DNA of 5,322 bases from an uncultured Dorea sp. Lineage in GTDB: Bacteria; Bacillota; Clostridia; Lachnospirales; Lachnospiraceae. The position numbers and the translations under genes are program-made. How positions within the stretch are numbered: the first letter of the stretch is position 1; the number at the start of each line of letters is the position of its first letter. Under the pieces are notes generated by a model. The model made no database searches. It saw only the letters and a list, made by a program, of their open reading frames with translations, and was not told where the DNA came from. Below, piece by piece: positions 1 to 5,322 of the stretch. The stretch covers positions 16,899-22,220 of the forward strand of contig CAJTUQ010000043.1 of the NCBI GenBank assembly GCA_910579335.1. The letters are read 5' to 3'.

Positions 1-5
1 TTTAA

Positions 6-335
6 TCAAGTTTTGTTTTTCTGTATGTCCAGCAGATCCCCCAGTAAAAAAAGCAAGTGTTCTTGCTGCTCAGAAGGAAGCGCATCAAATTTTTTGTTAA
101 ATTGTTTAGACATGTAAGGATTTCTTTTCGTCTCATCAAAAAAATCTTTTGGATGTATTTCTAAAAATTCACAAATATAAAAGAACACACTCATAGAAGG
201 TAAAGACTTTTTGTTTTCAATTTTATTAATATAACTTTCACTCTGGCCAAGCGACAAACTCATGTCACGTGCAGAGATTCCTTTATTTGTTCTCAGTTCA
301 GCTAATCGTTGACAGAAAAAATCAAAATAATCCAT
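6..335 (-). CDS. XRE-family helix-turn-helix transcriptional regulator
   Basis: This encodes a 109-residue cytosolic protein, probably a DNA-binding repressor or activator. Residues about 9-65 match a Cro/C1-type (XRE) helix-turn-helix domain: an opening helix ending LAELRTNKGIS, the recognition-helix region SLGQSESYINKIENKKSLPS, and the closing FYICEFLEIHPKDFF typical of the fold. Residues about 80-105 form a short helical tail (LPSEQQEHLLFLLGDLLDI) that may serve dimerisation; no ligand-binding or enzymatic domain is present. The start is supported by a consensus AGGAGG on the minus strand (343-348), about 7 bases before the ATG. It is transcribed away from the transporter array and faces it across an AT-rich region with inverted repeats, so local or autogenous control is plausible. 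The HTH assignment is firm; the regulated gene is inferred. Its stop codon (TGA) lies six bases inside the window edge, so nothing can be said of what follows it. Confidence 0.93.
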   Translation of the reverse strand: MDYFDFFCQRLAELRTNKGISARDMSLSLGQSESYINKIENKKSLPSMSVFFYICEFLEIHPKDFFDETKRNPYMSKQFNKKFDALPSEQQEHLLFLLGDLLDIQKNKT

Positions 336-410
336 AAATATACCTCCTAATAGAATTATATTCCATTAAATGATAAATACAGAGAAAACTGCGCTATATT
401 TAGTTGCGAT

Positions 411-431
411 ATATGGAATATATTTCCATAT
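411..431. promoter_or_regulatory. Inverted repeat, candidate operator
   Basis: Two perfect 8-base arms, ATATGGAA (411-418) and TTCCATAT (424-431), flank a 5-base TATAT spacer. The dyad lies about 75 bases upstream of the XRE start and about 230 bases upstream of the DUF4418 start. The symmetry and half-site size suit a dimeric HTH regulator, and the XRE product next door is the obvious candidate. The GG/CC pairs make it stand out from the surrounding A/T-only palindromes. Binding is inferred, not shown. Confidence 0.5.
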
Positions 432-536
432 TTTAAAATTACTATATTTTAAATATCTATAAGTATAAAAATATATTAAAAAAAACAATTGGACATATGA
501 GATATTTCGTTGCAAATTAAGTAAGTGTAAAGAAAA

Positions 537-582
537 CAATTCCATATAAATAGAAAAATAGAGAATATAAATATATGAATTG
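537..582. repeat. Second half-site copy inside an imperfect inverted repeat
   Basis: TTCCATAT at 540-547 is an exact copy of the right arm of the 411-431 dyad. It sits in a longer arm, CAATTCCATAT (537-547), which pairs with ATATGAATTG (573-582) if one C is bulged, across a 25-base AT-rich loop. It lies about 80-120 bases before the DUF4418 start, where a promoter or the 5' leader should be. It could be a second operator half-site, a weak leader hairpin, or coincidence in AT-rich DNA. Confidence 0.35.
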
Positions 583-659
583 AAATTGATGAAATCCTTG
601 TAATAGCATTGCAAAGAAAAAGTCTGGATGAGAGGGAACTTAGTAAGGGGGAAGAAAAA

Positions 660-1070
660 ATGGACAAAAGAATCAAAAGAATCATAAATGCAGCCGTATT
701 GCTAATCGGGCTTCTGTCTGTCGGAGCTGCGAAGATATGGGCCCCGGCATGTAAAGGGCTATTGAAATTGGCTGATCGTTCAACGATACCGATGAAATGT
801 ACATATACTGAGAAAGCATGGGCTTTTATAGGGGTGCTTATTCTAATCCTGGCGGTAGAAAATATGCTGCAGAACCGGTTGACGGGATTTGCATATATCG
901 CAATCGGAGTTTCTATGATAGTAATAACCATCAGCGGGATTGGAATCGGAGTATGCGCTAAGGAGGGAATGGCATGCGCTGCCACTTCTTTATGGATGAG
1001 GGCGCTTGGGAGCTGCATGTGCATATGCGGTATAGGGGCGCTTTTGGTAAAAGGAGAAAAAAATATATAA
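660..1070 (+). CDS. DUF4418-type four-helix membrane protein
   Basis: This encodes a 136-residue integral membrane protein of unknown function. The ATG at 660 is preferred over an in-frame TTG at 609 because AGGGGGA (646-652) lies about 7 bases before it, and the product then begins with a basic stretch (MDKRIKRI) followed at once by the first helix. Predicted helices are about 9-30, 52-69, 73-97 and 110-130. Basic residues at both ends put the termini inside, so loops 31-51 and 98-109 face outward. These loops hold Cys31, Cys47 (in PMKCTYTEKAW), Cys99 and Cys106; three more cysteines (CMCIC, 119-123) lie in helix 4. Length, four helices, the MKC motif near the end of loop 1 and the C...MAC pattern of loop 3 agree with DUF4418 as remembered; no search was run. 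It is the first gene of the array, 31 bases before the importer permease, so it may be an accessory subunit of one of the two transporters. Confidence 0.82.
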   Translation: MDKRIKRIINAAVLLIGLLSVGAAKIWAPACKGLLKLADRSTIPMKCTYTEKAWAFIGVLILILAVENMLQNRLTGFAYIAIGVSMIVITISGIGIGVCAKEGMACAATSLWMRALGSCMCICGIGALLVKGEKNI

Positions 1071-1101
1071 ATAGTTTTTCATAAATAAAAGAGGATACGA
1101 A

Positions 1102-2097
1102 ATGGAAGAAAGTACAAAAGCTTTAAAAAATAGAAGCGCCAAAAATGTGAGAAAAAAAATTAGTATACTTATGCCTGTGATAATGACGCTTTTTGCCATT
1201 ATTTGTGACTATGCATTTGAAGATCTTAACAGGCTGAAAAAAATAGAGCATCCATATTTTATATATTTTATGGCAATTGTGGGTGTTGGATTTGGTATCA
1301 GCGGCGTTGCATCTTTATTGTTTTCGGGATATGGCGAAAAGTATATTCCCAAAATAAAGTTTTATTCAGTAATGCTGCTTGCTGCGAATGCCGCTAATTT
1401 AATAACGGCGAAAACCGATTGGCTTCCGGTAATCTATTTTCCAAGCTGGGATAACATTTTGCAAACTTATATTCAATATTCAGAGATTTTGACGGAATGT
1501 GTAGTGGCGTCTTCAAAGTTATACCTATTCGGGATATTGTATGGAGGGATTGCAGGTATTGTCTTAGGAACGGCAATTGGATGGAGTAAACGGGCGAATT
1601 ACTGGATATTTCCGATTATCCGTTTTATCGGCCCGATACCGACCAGTGTGTGGGTTCCTTTTGCAATTTTTGTATTTCCAACACTTGGAGGTGCAAGTGA
1701 ATTTATTATCGGGCTAAGTATGGCTTTCCCGATTGTTGTTTTGACAAGTTCAGGAATCCAGAATATTCCAAAGGGATATTTTGAGGCGGGCAGCATATTA
1801 GGAGCAGATACTTTGTATCAAATCATACATATTGCATTGCCGGCGGCGCTGCCGCAAATTTTTGTAGGAGTTTTTAATGGTGTTACGATGGCTTTTATGT
1901 CATTGATGGTTGCTGAGCTGATAGGTGTTCAGGCGGGAATCGGATGGTACATTAATTGGCAGCAGAAGGTGATGTCTTTTCCGGATGTATATGCTGCTTT
2001 GATTTTGCTGGCATTCATGTGTTTTATTGTTATGAAAGTATTATTTGGATTCAGGAAGAAATTTCTTGGATGGCAGGAGGGGGCAATCCGGTGGTAG
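1102..2097 (+). CDS. ABC importer permease, SsuC/TauC type, with extended N-terminus
   Basis: This encodes a 331-residue inner-membrane permease of the binding-protein-dependent family (nitrate/sulfonate/taurine branch), which forms the solute channel, probably as a homodimer. The C-terminal core, about 115-325, has the family landmarks: FPSWDNIL before the core, IGPIPTSVWVPFAI (176-189) and the EAA loop that docks to the ATPase (FEAGSILGADTLYQIIHIALPAALP, about 227-251). A GAGG-type site (GAGG, 1091-1094) sits 7 bases before the ATG. Before the core there are roughly 110 residues with three predicted helices (about 20-37, 51-75, 85-103), whereas SsuC-like proteins of about 260 residues usually have one helix there. 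The ATPase gene overlaps its 3' end, a sign of translational coupling. The substrate cannot be told from sequence; sulfonates, thiamine precursors, nitrate and metal-related ligands are all carried by relatives. Other family members work with a periplasmic or lipoprotein binding protein, which is absent here. Confidence 0.93.
   Translation: MEESTKALKNRSAKNVRKKISILMPVIMTLFAIICDYAFEDLNRLKKIEHPYFIYFMAIVGVGFGISGVASLLFSGYGEKYIPKIKFYSVMLLAANAANLITAKTDWLPVIYFPSWDNILQTYIQYSEILTECVVASSKLYLFGILYGGIAGIVLGTAIGWSKRANYWIFPIIRFIGPIPTSVWVPFAIFVFPTLGGASEFIIGLSMAFPIVVLTSSGIQNIPKGYFEAGSILGADTLYQIIHIALPAALPQIFVGVFNGVTMAFMSLMVAELIGVQAGIGWYINWQQKVMSFPDVYAALILLAFMCFIVMKVLFGFRKKFLGWQEGAIRW
2075..2080 (+). promoter_or_regulatory. 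Ribosome binding site that fixes the GTG start of the importer ATPase
   Basis: A full AGGAGG, extended by GGG to 2083, lies inside the last codons of the permease gene, 10 bases before the GTG at 2091. It decides the start. The reading frame is open back to 1956, but that upstream part reads through permease codons and gives a cysteine-rich stretch unlike any ABC ATPase, and the in-frame ATG at 2070 would lie upstream of this site. Confidence 0.85.
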
Positions 2098-2858
2098 AAG
2101 AAAAGAATTGTGGAAAAATCGAAATAAAGAATATTTCCAAACAGTTTATCTCAAAAGATGATGAAAGCGTAGAAGCATTAAATCATGTAAATATCCAGTT
2201 TGAAGCGGGAGAATTTGTCACCTTGATTGGCCCGTCCGGATGTGGGAAGACTACGCTGCTGAGATTACTCAGCGGATTGGAGACGCCCACGTCGGGAGAA
2301 TTATGCCTTGATGGAAATCCGATATCAGGGGCGGGCCATGAAATAGGATTAGTGTTTCAGGAGCCTCAATTATTCGGCTGGAAATCCGTTGAAAAAAACG
2401 TTGCATTTGGTTTGAAAGCGCGTGGAATATATAAGGAACGAAGGGCAGATGTCCAAAAATATATAGATATGGTCGGATTGAGCGGGTTTGAAAAATCATA
2501 TCCTCATCATCTGTCCGGCGGCATGGCGCAGAGGGTATCTTTGGCGAGAACGTTGATTAATCATCCAAAGGTATTATTGTTGGACGAGCCTTTCGGAGCA
2601 TTAGATTCATTTACCAGGACAGCAATGCAGAAAAAAATTCTGGATATTTGGGAAGAACAGAGGATGACAGTGATAATGGTAACACATGATGTGGATGAGG
2701 CGATTATTTTAAGTTCTAAAATAGTAGTTATGACTCCGAGGCCTGCGAGAATAAAAGATGTCATGGCAAATCATCTGCCCCGTCCCAGAAACAGGGATAC
2801 AGCGGAATTTATTGAAATGCGGAAGCGTGTATTTAAACAATTGGAATTTGAGTTTTGA
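2091..2858 (+). CDS. ABC importer ATP-binding protein, SsuB/TauB type
   Basis: This encodes a 255-residue cytosolic ATPase that drives the adjacent importer permease. Counting from the GTG start: Walker A GPSGCGKTT at 47-55; Q-loop VFQEPQLFGW around Gln90; signature LSGGMAQRV at 141-149; Walker B VLLLDEP at 161-167 with catalytic Glu166; D-loop GALD at 169-172; switch His199 in VTHDVDEA. The GTHD-like DVDEAIILSSKIVVM segment and a C-terminal RPR-rich tail are typical of the nitrate/sulfonate/taurine ATPases. Length is normal for the family (about 250) and all catalytic residues are present. It overlaps the permease gene by 7 bases. The initiator is GTG rather than ATG, supported by a strong ribosome site. 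The family call is firm; the transported solute is unknown. Confidence 0.95.
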   Translation: MVEEKNCGKIEIKNISKQFISKDDESVEALNHVNIQFEAGEFVTLIGPSGCGKTTLLRLLSGLETPTSGELCLDGNPISGAGHEIGLVFQEPQLFGWKSVEKNVAFGLKARGIYKERRADVQKYIDMVGLSGFEKSYPHHLSGGMAQRVSLARTLINHPKVLLLDEPFGALDSFTRTAMQKKILDIWEEQRMTVIMVTHDVDEAIILSSKIVVMTPRPARIKDVMANHLPRPRNRDTAEFIEMRKRVFKQLEFEF

Positions 2859-2876
2859 AAGAAAAGGAAGCAGAGA

Positions 2877-4073
2877 ATGTTTAGGCTGGCTTGTTACAAT
2901 TTGGTTAGAAGAAAAACAAAAACATTTATGACAATATTTATCACGCTGATAATAACAAATATTTTTGTGATTATCTGGTCCGTATATTCTTTGACGGAGT
3001 CGGGGATTCGTCTGAGTGATGAGAGGATGGGAGCGGATGTATTGATATATCCTGTAACGGCCAGTGTTGATGAAATTGAGCTGATGTTTACCGGCGTCGA
3101 GCAGATGGTATATATGGATGCGGATGTAATCGACGGAAAGTTTCCGATGGAAATGGTAGATGCTGTTACGAGCCAGTTTTTTGTGCAAACAAAACCGGGA
3201 GCCGGCTGCTGTACGGCTTCAAAAGAGTTTCGGATTGTCGGCTTTGATCCGGAAACAGATTTTATATTAAACCCTTGGTTTGAGGAGAAAGAAATCAAAA
3301 GGTTTGAAAAAGATAATTTAATAATAGGGAGCGGTATTGAAAATGAATTTGGGGCGCAGACGTTTGTTTTAAACAATATATATACTGTGTCCGGTATTTT
3401 ATATCCGACAGGTACGGGTATGGATAACTCTGTATTTATGGATATTGATGCGGCAAGAGAATCGGGAGCAAAAAGTTTTGACAGCCGTACTTTTAATGGG
3501 AAACTGCCGGAGGAGTTAGTTACATGTTACTTGATAAAATTGAAAAGTGAAGCTGACTCGGACGAATTTATAAAGAAAGTTTTAGAGAATGGGATTGAAG
3601 CAAATGTTGTGTCCGTGTCTGCGGCAAAGAAGCAGATGCAGGCGCAAATATGGCAGTTACTAAAAATATTGCTTTTGTTTGGAGGGGCTGTACTGGTTAC
3701 CGGAGGAATCGCTTTATTTATCCATTTTTCAGGGTTCGTGACTAAACGTAAAAGCGAGATAGGGTATCTTCGGGCGATTGGGCTAAAAAAGAGTGAGATA
3801 TTTTTTATGTTTATACTGGAGACCGGTGCCGCAGGAGCATTGGGCGGAGTGACAGGAAGTATAATCGGAGTAATTGCAGCGCCTGAAATTATGGAATATC
3901 TGGAAATGATTACAGTATTTCCGATTAATAGCTGGAATCAGATACAAATATTGCAGCATGTGGCAGGAGGGATGATTTCAGCGCTGCTTGTATGCCTGGC
4001 GGCAGTGTTTATACCAGCTGTCCGGATATCAGCAATGGAGCCGCAGCAGGCAATCGTAAGGAGAGATCTATAA
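2877..4073 (+). CDS. FtsX/MacB-fold ABC permease with outer Cys-Cys motif
   Basis: This encodes a 398-residue membrane protein of the MacB/LolCE/FtsX family (type VII ABC systems), which pass ATP-driven motion to an outer domain. A basic start (LVRRKTKTF) precedes helix 1 (about 16-38). A large extracytoplasmic domain spans about 39-258, then three helices (about 259-283, 306-336, 363-383). The conserved cytoplasmic coupling segment KRKSEIGYLRAIGLKKSEIF (290-309) and the closing IPAVRISAMEPQQAI (379-393) are clear FtsX landmarks. The outer domain contains GADVLIYP (52-59), a Cys-Cys pair at 111-112 (GAGCCTASKEF), and IVGFDPETDFILNPWF (120-135), which resembles a clostridial subfamily with GCC and GFDPETDF motifs as remembered. 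AAGGA (2864-2868) lies 8 bases before the ATG. Its ATPase partner begins directly after its stop. The ligand is unknown. It is not the cell-division FtsX, which is shorter and partners FtsE. Confidence 0.92.
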   Translation: MFRLACYNLVRRKTKTFMTIFITLIITNIFVIIWSVYSLTESGIRLSDERMGADVLIYPVTASVDEIELMFTGVEQMVYMDADVIDGKFPMEMVDAVTSQFFVQTKPGAGCCTASKEFRIVGFDPETDFILNPWFEEKEIKRFEKDNLIIGSGIENEFGAQTFVLNNIYTVSGILYPTGTGMDNSVFMDIDAARESGAKSFDSRTFNGKLPEELVTCYLIKLKSEADSDEFIKKVLENGIEANVVSVSAAKKQMQAQIWQLLKILLLFGGAVLVTGGIALFIHFSGFVTKRKSEIGYLRAIGLKKSEIFFMFILETGAAGALGGVTGSIIGVIAAPEIMEYLEMITVFPINSWNQIQILQHVAGGMISALLVCLAAVFIPAVRISAMEPQQAIVRRDL

Positions 4074-4742
4074 ATGCTGTTATGTGAGTTAAAAAATGTT
4101 ACGAAAACATATTCGGTCGGGGAAGAAGTCACCCCTGTTAAAGATTTGTGCTTTAAAATCTATTCCGGGGATTTTGTTGCGATCAAGGGGGAATCAGGAA
4201 TCGGGAAAAGTACACTGCTGTTTCTGATAGGAGGCTTGCTCAAGGCAACAGAAGGAGAGATTGTATATAGAAATCAAGCGATAAGTAAGCTTACAGATTC
4301 ACAATGCTCTCTGTGGAGAAGGAATAAAATCGGATATTTATTTCAGGATAGTCAGTTAATACAGGCTTTGACTGTAAAAGAAAATATTCTGATGGCGGGA
4401 CGTTTCGGTACGGGGGGAAAAATAAAAGATAAAGAGGCCGACAAAATACTCGAAAAATTAGGGGTAGATGACAAAAAAAATTCAATGCCGTACCAGTTGA
4501 GCGGAGGGCAGAGGAGAAGGGTGATGATTGCAGCGGTTTTGGCAAAAAAACCGGAACTTATACTGGCGGATGAGCCTACAAATGATTTGGATGAAAGATG
4601 GTCTGACAGAATAATGGAATTATTGATGGATGAAACAAAAAATGGCGGAGCGGTAGTATTGGTTACACATGATGAAAAAAGCGCTTCATACGCAGAAAAG
4701 ATTTACTGTCTGGAAGATGGTAAGTTAAACCTGCAGCAATAA
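4074..4742 (+). CDS. ABC ATP-binding protein, LolD/MacB type
   Basis: This encodes a 222-residue cytosolic ATPase for the FtsX-fold permease just upstream. Motifs: Walker A GESGIGKST at 39-47, Q-loop Gln91 in YLFQDSQLI, signature LSGGQRRRV at 142-150, Walker B LILADEP at 162-168 with catalytic Glu167, D-loop NDLD at 170-173 and switch His199 in VTHD. Length and the LADEPTNDLDE block fit the LolD/MacB/FtsE branch. Two small departures are seen: NDLD where GNLD is common, and MIAAVLAKKP where relatives usually have AIARAL; neither should remove activity. The ATG directly follows the permease stop (TAAATG) and uses AAGGAG at 4058-4063, inside the permease gene, so the two are almost surely translated together as a 2:2 complex. 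Confidence 0.95.
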   Translation: MLLCELKNVTKTYSVGEEVTPVKDLCFKIYSGDFVAIKGESGIGKSTLLFLIGGLLKATEGEIVYRNQAISKLTDSQCSLWRRNKIGYLFQDSQLIQALTVKENILMAGRFGTGGKIKDKEADKILEKLGVDDKKNSMPYQLSGGQRRRVMIAAVLAKKPELILADEPTNDLDERWSDRIMELLMDETKNGGAVVLVTHDEKSASYAEKIYCLEDGKLNLQQ

Positions 4743-4821
4743 CAAAGGTTGAAATAATTTCAATATAAAATATATGAGAGGGGGATCGTTCACAGTACTA
4801 TTTAGAGAAAGGAAGAACAGT
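4743..4821 (+). promoter_or_regulatory. Intergenic gap with a 15-base palindrome before the DUF169 gene
   Basis: This 79-base gap is the longest within the plus-strand array. At 4749-4763 it holds TTGAAAT-A-ATTTCAA, a perfect 7-base-arm dyad. TTGAAA of its left arm, followed 16 bases later by TATATG (4771-4776), makes a weak promoter candidate that would overlap the dyad, so an operator over a secondary promoter is possible. The dyad is too short and AT-rich, and lacks a T-run, to be called a terminator. A purine-rich GAGAGGGGGA at 4777-4786 resembles a ribosome site but has no start codon at a fitting distance. Confidence 0.35.
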
Positions 4822-5322
4822 ATGAGAGAGGATATGGTATCTGTAACAAGTAAAAAAGACAGGGAAGACTGGATTGTCCAGTTAAACAATGCCCTGGAAT
4901 TAGAACGTCATGTCGTAGGAGTGAAATTTCTTTATACAAAAGAAGAATTTGAAAAGGCCGACGTGAACCAGCTGAAAAGTTTTCTGCCTTATTGTGTGAT
5001 GGTAAAATCTGCGGCATCAGGGGCAAGCCTGAAAGCGTCAAAAGAAAATTTCGGCTGTCCGGACGGTGCGGTTTCGCTGGGGATTTATGAGCCGCTGAAA
5101 GAGGGGTTTGAAGACAGAGAACCTGATTATTTTGTATCAGGAAAGCGTTATGCGGAGCCGGGAGTTTATAAGGATCTGGAAACATCACAGAAAACGATGG
5201 AACATATTGTGATACTTAAGAAAAAAGCTTATGGGATATTGTTAAGGCCATTAGAAAAGTTTGAAGAAGAGCCGGACGTAGTAATACTGATAGCTGATAC
5301 TTACAATATGATGAGACTGGTT
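4822..5322 (+). CDS. DUF169 domain protein, 3' part beyond the window
   Basis: The first 167 codons are present and the frame is open to the last base, so the gene is cut by the edge. I translated it by hand. It begins MREDMVSVTSKKDREDW and then shows the pattern I associate with DUF169: VVGVKFLYTKEEF (31-43), LPYCVMVKSAASGASL with Cys58, ENFGCPDGAVSLGIYEP with Cys79, FVSGKRYAEPGVY (104-116), YGILLRPLEKF (137-147) and PDVVILIADTYNMMRLV (151-167). There is no signal peptide or membrane helix, so it should be cytosolic. DUF169 proteins have no settled function that I know. The ATG at 4822 is chosen because AAGGA (4809-4813) lies 8 bases before it; an in-frame ATG at 4774 would add 16 residues but has no ribosome site. 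It follows the LolD-type ATPase on the same strand by 79 bases and is probably part of the same operon, perhaps with its own promoter. Confidence 0.85.
   Translation, partial: MREDMVSVTSKKDREDWIVQLNNALELERHVVGVKFLYTKEEFEKADVNQLKSFLPYCVMVKSAASGASLKASKENFGCPDGAVSLGIYEPLKEGFEDREPDYFVSGKRYAEPGVYKDLETSQKTMEHIVILKKKAYGILLRPLEKFEEEPDVVILIADTYNMMRLV

Larger units (their letters stand above)
336..659. other. AT-rich divergent intergenic region
   Basis: These 324 bases separate the minus-strand XRE gene from the plus-strand array. The stretch is very AT-rich, especially 411-480, where short A/T palindromes cluster (ATTTTAAAAT at 430-439; ATATTT/AAATAT arms at 444-456). No credible gene lies in it: minus-strand reading frames through it are low-complexity and lack good ribosome sites. 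It should hold both divergent promoters. No sigma-A promoter with both boxes and normal spacing stands out, so none is called. No riboswitch-like conserved core and no rho-independent terminator (GC-rich stem plus T-run) was recognised. Confidence 0.7.

Noticed and set aside
355..360. An exact TATAAT on the minus strand as the -10 box of the XRE gene
   Set aside because: Transcription would begin in or next to the ribosome site at 343-348, and no -35 box lies at the right distance.
489..494. TTGGAC on the plus strand as a -35 box for the array
   Set aside because: No acceptable -10 hexamer lies 16-18 bases downstream, so the promoter was not called.
366..614. An 82-residue minus-strand open frame across the intergenic region
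   Set aside because: It arises from AT-rich DNA (Tyr/Ile/Phe/Leu-rich product), has no ribosome site, and covers the inverted repeats.
609..659. A TTG start giving the DUF4418 protein 17 more residues
   Set aside because: It has no good ribosome site, it adds a charged stretch before the basic start of helix 1, and the ATG at 660 has a strong site at normal spacing.
476..1024. A 182-residue open frame on the minus strand, opposite the DUF4418 gene
   Set aside because: It is antisense to a well-supported gene with a good ribosome site, its product is low-complexity Ile/Ser-rich, and it has no recognisable domain.
1956..2090. An N-terminal extension of the importer ATPase upstream of the GTG start
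   Set aside because: It is a shadow of the permease 3' end in another frame. Its residues do not resemble an ABC ATPase, and the AGGAGG at 2075-2080 selects the GTG at 2091.
4802..5188. A 128-residue minus-strand open frame at the right end
   Set aside because: It is antisense to the DUF169 coding frame, which is recognisable by motifs; the antisense product has no known domain.

Overview
The window looks like chromosomal DNA from a low-GC Gram-positive anaerobe of the Clostridia type, possibly Lachnospiraceae. The grounds are AT-rich intergenic DNA, strong purine-rich Shine-Dalgarno sites before nearly every gene, tight gene packing, and protein families common in that group (DUF4418, DUF169). 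The taxonomic call is an inference from style, not from a marker gene.

Layout. At the left edge, on the minus strand, is a complete small XRE-type helix-turn-helix regulator (6-335). A 324-base AT-rich divergent intergenic region follows. It carries a clear 8-bp-arm inverted repeat (ATATGGAA / TTCCATAT, 411-431) and a third exact copy of the same half-site at 540-547. From 660 to the right edge everything is on the plus strand in one tightly packed array: a four-helix, cysteine-rich DUF4418-type membrane protein (660-1070); a SsuC/TauC-type importer permease with an unusually long N-terminus (1102-2097); its SsuB/TauB-type ATPase (2091-2858, GTG start, overlapping the permease by 7 bases); a FtsX/MacB-fold permease with a Cys-Cys pair in its outer domain (2877-4073); a LolD/MacB-type ATPase that starts on the base after the previous stop (4074-4742); and, after 79 bases, the first 167 codons of a DUF169 protein (4822 to the edge).

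How it may work. Two unrelated ABC machines are encoded together: a type I solute-import pair and a FtsX-LolD (MacB-like) mechanotransmission pair. The importer's substrate-binding protein is not in the window. Predicted topology puts four DUF4418 cysteines and the FtsX Cys-Cys pair on the outer face of the membrane. This suggests that the DUF4418 protein and the FtsX pair handle a thiol-reactive or metal ligand together and that the importer takes up that ligand or a related one. That is a hypothesis from gene order and residue placement; the substrate cannot be read from the sequence. The divergent XRE protein and the repeated half-sites are a plausible local control circuit.
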